The position numbers and the translations under genes are program-made. Of a stretch of DNA of 64,000 bases, positions 58,127-64,000 are shown piece by piece. The notes under the pieces are model-generated. The model was given only the letters and a program-made list of their open reading frames with translations, was not told where the DNA came from and did no database searches. The stretch is from Clostridia bacterium UC5.1-1D10 (lineage in GTDB: Bacteria > Bacillota > Clostridia > Lachnospirales > Anaerotignaceae), in contig BBZU01000004.1 in assembly GCA_001304995.1 (NCBI GenBank), positions 1 through 64,000 on the forward strand. Reading direction: 5' to 3'. Each line of letters begins with the position of its first letter. Within the stretch, counting starts at the first letter, position 1.

Positions 58127-59905
58127 TTATTTCTCCACCTTTCCGATTGCATTCTTAGGACAAATCTGCTGGCATACATCACAGCCTACGCACTGCAGAG
58201 GATCGATTTCTGCTTTCTTATCATCTCTGTTCAGGAACAAAGCAGGACATCCGCTCTTCAAGCACATCTTACATCCGATACATTTGTCTTTGTCGACAAT
58301 ATTCTTTGTTTTATATGCGTCAGGGAATTTTGCTTTATCTTCTTCGCTGAATTTCTTCAATACGCAAGGGTATTTTGTGATGATAACAGAAGGTTCGTCC
58401 AGAGAAAGTGCCCAATCCAAGGTTTCTCTTACCAGCTGCAGGTTGTTGGGGTTGATGGTTCTGATGTTTTTCGCACCCAAGGATCTGCATACGGTTTCGA
58501 TATCCAGTTCTGTTGCATCGCTGCCGTCAGCATGTTTACCTGTACCAGGGTTTTCCTGATGACCAGTCATACCTGTGATTCTGTTGTCCAGAATGATATT
58601 TACGGTCTTGGAACCATTGTAAATACATTCAACCAGAGAGTTAATGCCTGTGTGGAAGAATGTGGAGTCACCCAGAACAGAAACAACTCTCATATCTTCG
58701 TGGAACATTTCGAACTTCTTAGCCGCACCGTGACCCATGGAGAAGCTTGCGCCCATGCAAAGGTTCAAGTCCATTGCATTGTAAGGATCAGCAAAACCTA
58801 AGGTATAGCAACCGATGTCACCGGAAATCAGAACATTCTTTTTCTTGCCCAGTTCATAGAACAGACCTCTGTGAGGACAGCCTGCGCACAGTGCAGGTGG
58901 ACGAGCAACAACTTTAGTTCTGTCGTAATCTACGCTTTCGAATGTTTTGCCGAATACGCATTTTCTGATTACGTCGGATGTCAGTTCGTCATATGCAGGG
59001 AATGTGTTTTTGCCTTTAGGAGCAAAACCAACTCTCTGAATTTCTTCTTCCAGAATAGGATCGTTTTCTTCGATTACATAGATAGTATCCAAGCCTGTGC
59101 AGAATTTTTTGATCAGTTCGGAAGGCAGAGGATATGTAAAGCCAAGTTTCAGGTAGTTTACATCATCACCGAATACTTCTTTTGCATAGCAGTAGCACAT
59201 ACCGGATACAACTACGCCGACTTTTTTACCGTTGTCTTCAATTCTGTTCAGGTGTGTTGTTTCGGAGAATTCTTTCAGTTTTACCAGTCTGTCTTCCAGC
59301 AGAATTCTCTGTTTTTTCGCAATTGCAGGAGGATTCAGATGTTTTGCAATGTTCTTTTCATATTTTTTAGCAGGTACATCTGCTCTTTCTGCACATTCTA
59401 CAATACCTTTGGAATGGCAAAGTCTTGTTGTCATTCTCATCAGGATAGGTGTGTCAAACTGTTCAGAAATTTCAAAAGCTTCTTTCATGAAATCTCTTGC
59501 TTCCTGAGAATCGGAGGGTTCCATCATAGCGATTTTTGCTGCTTTTGCATAATGTCTGTTATCCTGTTCATTTTGAGAGGAATGCTGACCAGGTTCATCG
59601 GCTGTGATGATAACCATACCGCCGTTTACACCCTGATATACAAAAGAGAACAGAGGGTCTGCCGCTACGTTCAGGCCAACGTGTTTCATAGAAGCCATAC
59701 TTCTCGCACCTGCGATAGATGCGCCAATTGCTGCTTCCAGAGCCACTTTTTCGTTGGGTGCCCATTCGGAATACACTTCTTTATAACCAGACATGTTTTC
59801 CAGAATTTCTGTACTGGGAGTACCAGGATAAGCTGATGCAAAATTTACGCCAGCTTCCCAAGCGCCTCTCACCAAAGCTTCGTTACCTGTCATTAATTTC
59901 TTCAT
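58127..59905 (-). CDS. iorA: Indolepyruvate:ferredoxin oxidoreductase alpha subunit, copy 1
   Basis: 592 residues. N-terminal pyrimidine-binding domain (GNEALVRGAWEAGVNFASAY, YPGTPSTEI), middle domain, TPP-binding domain (SGDIGCYTLGF, VLGDSTFFHTGINSL, NIILDN) and a C-terminal ferredoxin domain with two 4Fe-4S motifs (CIGCKMCLKSGCP, CVGCDVCQQICP). Acts with IorB on products of aromatic aminotransferase. Same strand as, and 41 bases after, the aminotransferase gene. Confidence 0.95.
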   Translation of the reverse strand: MKKLMTGNEALVRGAWEAGVNFASAYPGTPSTEILENMSGYKEVYSEWAPNEKVALEAAIGASIAGARSMASMKHVGLNVAADPLFSFVYQGVNGGMVIITADEPGQHSSQNEQDNRHYAKAAKIAMMEPSDSQEARDFMKEAFEISEQFDTPILMRMTTRLCHSKGIVECAERADVPAKKYEKNIAKHLNPPAIAKKQRILLEDRLVKLKEFSETTHLNRIEDNGKKVGVVVSGMCYCYAKEVFGDDVNYLKLGFTYPLPSELIKKFCTGLDTIYVIEENDPILEEEIQRVGFAPKGKNTFPAYDELTSDVIRKCVFGKTFESVDYDRTKVVARPPALCAGCPHRGLFYELGKKKNVLISGDIGCYTLGFADPYNAMDLNLCMGASFSMGHGAAKKFEMFHEDMRVVSVLGDSTFFHTGINSLVECIYNGSKTVNIILDNRITGMTGHQENPGTGKHADGSDATELDIETVCRSLGAKNIRTINPNNLQLVRETLDWALSLDEPSVIITKYPCVLKKFSEEDKAKFPDAYKTKNIVDKDKCIGCKMCLKSGCPALFLNRDDKKAEIDPLQCVGCDVCQQICPKNAIGKVEK

Positions 59906-59946
59906 ACTTCAATCTCCCTCTTCCATTCCATAATAAATACACATTT

Positions 59947-61128
59947 TTATGCGTTAAACACTTCTTCGAAAATCGGCAGGGATTTTTCGATGGTTTCTTT
60001 TGATACGCAGTAGCACAGTCTGAAGTAACCTTCTACACCAAAATCGTCGGAAGGAACTACCAACAGATTTTTCAGCTTACATTTTTCAGAAAATGCTTTG
60101 CCATCGCCGCCGGGTGCTTTTACGAAAAGATAGAATGCACCGTCAGGGCTTGCACATTCGTAACCGATTTTCTTCAAACCGTTGTAAAGCAGTTTGCGGT
60201 TCACATCATATGCTTCCAAGTCGGGTTTTTCATATGCACAGCGAGCAACTACACGCTGGATCAGTGTAGGAGGGCAAACATGACCAATAACTCTGGATGC
60301 CCCTGCGATTGCAGCGAACATTTCTTTTGCGTCTGTCAGTTTTTCAGGCACATAAACGTAACCGATACGTTCGCCGGGCAGAGACAGAGATTTGGAATAG
60401 GAATAGCATACGAGTGTGTCTTTGTAGATGGAAGGAACCCAAGGCACTTCTACACCATCATATACCAGTTCACGATAAGGTTCATCGGAAATCAGGTATA
60501 CAGGTCTGCCAAGTTCTTCACTCTTCTTAGTCAGGATCGCAGCCACTTTTTTCAGTGTTTCTCTGCTGAATACAACGCCGGAGGGGTTGTTGGGAGAGTT
60601 GATGATCACTGCCTGTGTATGTTCATTGATCATTGTTTCCAATGTTTTCAGATCAATCTGGAAGTTTTCTGTATCAGCAGGTACATAAACGAACTTGCTG
60701 CCGGTACTTTCAACAAAAGGACGATATTCGGGGAAGAACGGTGCAACTGCCAGAATTTCTGTATCGCTGTCGATATTCAGTGCTTTGCACACTGCGATCA
60801 GTGCAGGTGCTGCGCCGCATGTGAAATACAGGTCTGCGCCATGAATTTCTGTTCCGGTACGTTCTGCCAGTTCTTTTGCTACCGCATCTCTTGCATCAGC
60901 AAAGCCAGGTGCGCTGCTATATCCATGAACCAGCAGACTATCTTCATTCTTGATAACATCAATAGCAGCTTCGTTTACAGATGCAGGAGAAGGAATACTG
61001 GGATTGCCCAGAGAGAAGTCAAAAACGTTTTCCTTGCCTACTACCGCTGCTTGCTGCAAACCGTATTCAAACAATTCACGAATACAGGATTTTGCACTAC
61101 CAAGACCATAAAAATACTGATTATACAT
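59947..61128 (-). CDS. PLP-dependent class I aminotransferase
   Basis: 393 residues. PLP lysine in YSYSKSLSLPGERIGY, plus INSPNNPSGVVFS and ISDEPYRELVYDG. Fold type I, aspartate/aromatic aminotransferase group. Placed between two iorAB pairs, it should form the 2-oxoacids (indolepyruvate, phenylpyruvate or branched oxoacids) that IOR oxidises. Substrate range cannot be read from sequence. Confidence 0.93.
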   Translation of the reverse strand: MYNQYFYGLGSAKSCIRELFEYGLQQAAVVGKENVFDFSLGNPSIPSPASVNEAAIDVIKNEDSLLVHGYSSAPGFADARDAVAKELAERTGTEIHGADLYFTCGAAPALIAVCKALNIDSDTEILAVAPFFPEYRPFVESTGSKFVYVPADTENFQIDLKTLETMINEHTQAVIINSPNNPSGVVFSRETLKKVAAILTKKSEELGRPVYLISDEPYRELVYDGVEVPWVPSIYKDTLVCYSYSKSLSLPGERIGYVYVPEKLTDAKEMFAAIAGASRVIGHVCPPTLIQRVVARCAYEKPDLEAYDVNRKLLYNGLKKIGYECASPDGAFYLFVKAPGGDGKAFSEKCKLKNLLVVPSDDFGVEGYFRLCYCVSKETIEKSLPIFEEVFNA

Positions 61129-61178
61129 ATTTCAGCCTCCATTCTCTTTTGTTGCAGTTACTTTATCTTTTGCAGGTA

Positions 61179-61763
61179 TTACACAAGGCTCATACCCACT
61201 TGAATTGCCTTCAGGTTATCTTCTACAAATGCAGGTTTCACATTTTCACGGACAATTTTGTTCCAGTCGATATCTTCCAGTCCCATGGCTTTGATGATGG
61301 TGCCAAGGAGGATGATATTCATTACTTTGCCATTGCCAAGCTTCACCGCTTCTTCTGTTGCGTTTACAACAGTAACGTCTTTGCAGTTATCCTGCATTTC
61401 TTTGATAATATCCGGTGAATAATCTGCCTTACCCATGATAACAGGCATAGGCATCATTTCATGATTATTGACAACAACTTTGCCGTCTTTTTTCAGATAT
61501 TCCAGCCATCTCAGGGCTTCCATTTTTTCAAAAGATACGATCATATCTGCGGAACCCTTTTCGATAACGGGAGACCAAACTTTTTCACCATATCTTACCT
61601 GAGAAGATACGCTGCCGCCTCTTTGGCTCATGCCGTGGATTTCACTCATTTTTACATCGTATCCTTCTTCCATCAGACCTAATGTCAGGAGCTTAGAAGC
61701 AAGGATTGTACCCTGACCGCCTACGCCAACCAGCAAAATGTTTTTTGTTCTTTTATCACTCAT
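61179..61763 (-). CDS. iorB: Indolepyruvate:ferredoxin oxidoreductase beta subunit, copy 2
   Basis: 194 residues; ILLVGVGGQGTILASKLLTL and HGMSQRGGSVSSQVRYGEKV match copy 1 almost residue for residue, with changes mostly in the N-terminal tail and around KADYSPDIIKEMQDNCKDV. ATG 61763 overlaps the iorA stop region, so translation is coupled. Indicates a recent duplication. Confidence 0.93.
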   Translation of the reverse strand: MSDKRTKNILLVGVGGQGTILASKLLTLGLMEEGYDVKMSEIHGMSQRGGSVSSQVRYGEKVWSPVIEKGSADMIVSFEKMEALRWLEYLKKDGKVVVNNHEMMPMPVIMGKADYSPDIIKEMQDNCKDVTVVNATEEAVKLGNGKVMNIILLGTIIKAMGLEDIDWNKIVRENVKPAFVEDNLKAIQVGMSLV

Positions 61764-61767
61764 CTTC

Positions 61768-63546
61768 TTAGCGCTCCTTTCCGATTGCCTGTTTCGGACA
61801 TACCTGTTCACATACGCCACAGCCTACACACTGCAGAGAATCGATACCGGCTTTTTTGGTTTCTCTGTCAATGTAAAGAGCAGGACAACCTGTCTTCAGG
61901 CACAGCTTACAGCCAATACATTTATCTGTGTCAACAACGTCTTTGGTCTTGTATGCCGTAGGGAATTTCGCTTTATCATCTTCGCTGAATTTCTTCAGAA
62001 CGCAAGGCCATTTTGTGATGATTACAGAAGGTTCATCCAGACCCAGAGCCCAATCCAGTGTTTCTCTCATCAGTGTCAGATTATTAGGATCGATGGTTCT
62101 GATATTTTTTGCCCCCAGTGCTCTACATACGGTTTCAATATCAATTGCTGTTGCATCGCTGCCGTCTGCGTGTTTGCCGGAACCAGGGTTTTCCTGATGA
62201 CCTGTCATACCAGTGATTCTGTTGTCCAGAATTACGCTGACGGTCTTGGAATTGTTGTACAGACATTCTGTCAGGGAGTTGATACCTGTGTGGAAGAATG
62301 TGGAGTCGCCCATTACACCTACCACTCTTGTATCTTCGCCCTTCTGTTCGAAAGCTTTCGCAGCGCCATGACCTGTGGAGAAAGCAGCACCCATACATAC
62401 GCAGGAATCAATTGCATTGTAAGGTTCTGCGAAGCCCAGTGTATAGCAGCCGATGTCACCAGTTACCATGACATTCTTTCTCTTGCCCAGTTCATAGAAG
62501 AAACCTCTATGAGGACATCCTGCACACAGTGCTGGAGGTCTGGGAACAACTTTTGCTTTGTCGTAATCAATGGTCTCAAATTCTTCGCCGTGAACGCATT
62601 TGCGGATTACGTCAGATGTCAGTTCATCATAAGCAGGGAATGTATTTTTGCCTTTTACTTCAAAGCCAAGTCTCTGCACTTCTGCTTCGATCAGCGGATC
62701 ATTTTCTTCGATTACATAGATTGTATCTAAACCTTTGCAGAATTCTGCGATTTTTTTCTGAGGCAGTGGATATGTAAAGCCCAATTTCAGATAGTTTACA
62801 CCATCGCCAAATACTTCTTTTGCGAAACAGTAACACATACCAGAAGTGATTACACCAACTTTGCTTCCGTTGTCTTCCACAAAGTTCAGAGGTGTCTGTT
62901 CGGAGAATTCTTCCAACTGTTTCATTCTCTCAGCCAGTACTACTCTGCGCACTTTCGCGTTTGCAGGAACCATTACATATTTCTTTGCGTTTTTCTCATA
63001 AGGTTTTACAGGAGCTTTTTCCACTCTGTCGCCACATTCAACCAGACCTTTGGAATGACAAGCTCTCGTGGTCATTCTCATCAGCACGGGTGTGTCAAAA
63101 CGTTCAGAAATTTCATAGGCTTCTTTCATGAAGTCCTTTGCTTCTGCGCTGGTAGCGGGTTCCATCATGGGAATCATTGCTGCCCTTGCGTAGTTTCTGT
63201 TGTCCTGTTCATTCTGAGAAGAATGCTGTCCAGGTTCGTCAGCAGTTACAACAACCATACCACCATTTACACCAGTATAAACGAATGTAAACAGAGGATC
63301 CGCAGCAACATTCAGACCTACATGCTTCATTGCTGCCAAACTTCTTACACCTGCGATAGATGCACCGATGGCAGCTTCCATTGCTACCTTTTCATTGGGT
63401 GCCCATTCGGAGTAGATTTCCTTCCTTGCAGACATGTTTTCAATGATTTCTGTGGAAGGGGTGCCTGGATATGCAGAAGCCACCAATACGCCAGCTTCCC
63501 ATGCGCCCTGCACCAGAGCTTCGTTACCTGTCATCAGTTTTTTCAT
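61768..63546 (-). CDS. iorA: Indolepyruvate:ferredoxin oxidoreductase alpha subunit, copy 2
   Basis: 592 residues, the same length and domain order as copy 1: GNEALVQGAWEAGVLVASAY, TPP part (TGDIGCYTLGF, VMGDSTFFHTGINSL) and two ferredoxin motifs (CIGCKLCLKTGCP, CVGCGVCEQVCP). ATG 63546 follows AGGAGGAT; an earlier open frame is not used. Differences from copy 1 are spread through the middle domain, so the two may differ in oxoacid preference. Confidence 0.95.
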   Translation of the reverse strand: MKKLMTGNEALVQGAWEAGVLVASAYPGTPSTEIIENMSARKEIYSEWAPNEKVAMEAAIGASIAGVRSLAAMKHVGLNVAADPLFTFVYTGVNGGMVVVTADEPGQHSSQNEQDNRNYARAAMIPMMEPATSAEAKDFMKEAYEISERFDTPVLMRMTTRACHSKGLVECGDRVEKAPVKPYEKNAKKYVMVPANAKVRRVVLAERMKQLEEFSEQTPLNFVEDNGSKVGVITSGMCYCFAKEVFGDGVNYLKLGFTYPLPQKKIAEFCKGLDTIYVIEENDPLIEAEVQRLGFEVKGKNTFPAYDELTSDVIRKCVHGEEFETIDYDKAKVVPRPPALCAGCPHRGFFYELGKRKNVMVTGDIGCYTLGFAEPYNAIDSCVCMGAAFSTGHGAAKAFEQKGEDTRVVGVMGDSTFFHTGINSLTECLYNNSKTVSVILDNRITGMTGHQENPGSGKHADGSDATAIDIETVCRALGAKNIRTIDPNNLTLMRETLDWALGLDEPSVIITKWPCVLKKFSEDDKAKFPTAYKTKDVVDTDKCIGCKLCLKTGCPALYIDRETKKAGIDSLQCVGCGVCEQVCPKQAIGKER

Positions 63547-63628
63547 AACTATCCTCCTTATCTGCTTTGGTTGTGTTCGTGTTTTATGTTGAGATGCATT
63601 TTGCAATGATAAAACAGTTTCTCTTTAC

Positions 63629-64000
63629 TTACGCTTCACTTTGCTTGCTGGGAATGAATTTACCAACGATACTGCCGACAATTGCAGGCAGGATCCATCC
63701 CAGAGAGTATTCATGCAGTGGCAGGTACTGAGTATATGTCAGAGGCAGACCAAAACCAGCCAGAACTTCAGACAAGCTGATTACGAATGCGAACAATGTT
63801 GCCACTCTGATTACATTATCATTTTTGATATATTTCCCGAAGAACATCAATACGGACATTGTGATGAAGCAAGGGAAGATTACGGACAGAATAGGTGCTG
63901 CCACGCTGATGATTGTTGCGATACCTGCGTTAGATACTACAAAGGAGAATACAGACATCACAATTACGACTACTTTGTATTTGCATTTGCCGTTTGTCAG
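63629..64000 (-). CDS. brnQ: Branched-chain amino acid carrier (BrnQ/LIVCS), C-terminal part
   Basis: The visible end shows hydrophobic helices, SVFSFVVSNAGIATIISVAA, YIKNDNVIRVATLFAFVISL and the closing LHEYSLGWILPAIVGSIVG, which match the C-terminus of Na+-coupled branched-chain amino acid carriers. The frame is open to the right edge, so its 5' end is outside the window. Same strand and 82 bases before the iorA2 start: the operon probably imports Leu/Ile/Val as oxidation substrates. Confidence 0.82.
   Translation of the reverse strand: MTNGKCKYKVVVIVMSVFSFVVSNAGIATIISVAAPILSVIFPCFITMSVLMFFGKYIKNDNVIRVATLFAFVISLSEVLAGFGLPLTYTQYLPLHEYSLGWILPAIVGSIVGKFIPSKQSEA

Noticed and set aside
58871-62730. 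Long frames antisense to both iorA genes
   Set aside because: They appear at the same relative place in both copies because the sense genes are paralogs; composition is not protein-like.

Overview
The window looks like chromosomal DNA of an anaerobic, spore-forming, amino-acid-fermenting Clostridia member. Supporting markers are spoIIAA-spoIIAB-sigF and sigK, a monomeric [FeFe] hydrogenase, reverse rubrerythrin behind a PerR-like box, a leucine T-box, a preQ1 riboswitch, and two sets of indolepyruvate:ferredoxin oxidoreductase genes. An Anaerotignum-like Lachnospirales host is a guess only. No rRNA, tRNA, CRISPR array, phage or intact insertion sequence was seen.

Layout. 1-3.7 kb: two paralogous DUF3137 membrane proteins around a DUF1266 protein, then an acidic orphan. 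3.8-6.3 kb: preQ1-I riboswitch plus nucleoside hydrolase, ECF S-component and radical SAM protein, read as a queuine/queuosine salvage operon. 6.5-11.5 kb: MATE pump, DUF4186, [FeFe] hydrogenase, then divergent DUF1836 and hemolysin III genes with matched operators. 11.5-20.6 kb: T-box and leuS, a phosphopantetheinyl transferase, an M23 hydrolase, an M16C peptidase, rubrerythrin. 20.7-22.7 kb: ArsR, ArsP-like permease, thioredoxin-like protein and Cys-rich protein. 22.8-34.2 kb: gapA, sporulation sigma genes, trhP-trmR-mltG (tRNA U34 modification and cell wall), folC, a TPR protein. 34.4-38.5 kb: MarR-MATE, BlaI/BlaR1-type regulation. 38.6-50.3 kb: an accessory island on the minus strand with a giant coiled-coil protein, a YbjN-like chaperone candidate, metallohydrolases, and SUFU, DUF4241, DUF2262 and DUF1963-like proteins typical of immunity repertoires. 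50.8-54.7 kb: LysR with a divergent flavodoxin/cupin/CMD/hydrolase operon. 54.9-64 kb: transporter, CoA-transferase, aminotransferase, two iorAB pairs and BrnQ, a module for oxidative fermentation of aromatic or branched amino acids.

The most pervasive property of the window is technical. About twenty genes, including leuS (three times) and folC, are split by single-base indels that nearly all fall in homopolymer runs or doubled bases. Adding or removing one base restores a family-typical protein each time. I treat them as base-call errors in intact genes and give whole-gene coordinates with the shift sites; an annotation pipeline would call many of them pseudogenes. The start sites of several genes (DUF1266, queK, DUF1836, marR, sigK) are affected by the same error.

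Candidates for new biology are the 38.6-50.3 kb island (giant protein, neighbouring chaperone-like protein and an immunity-type gene series), the paired TAGTAT-N3-ATACTA operators between DUF1836 and hemolysin III, and the duplicated IOR module. Function assignments rest on motif recognition by eye; no database search was run.
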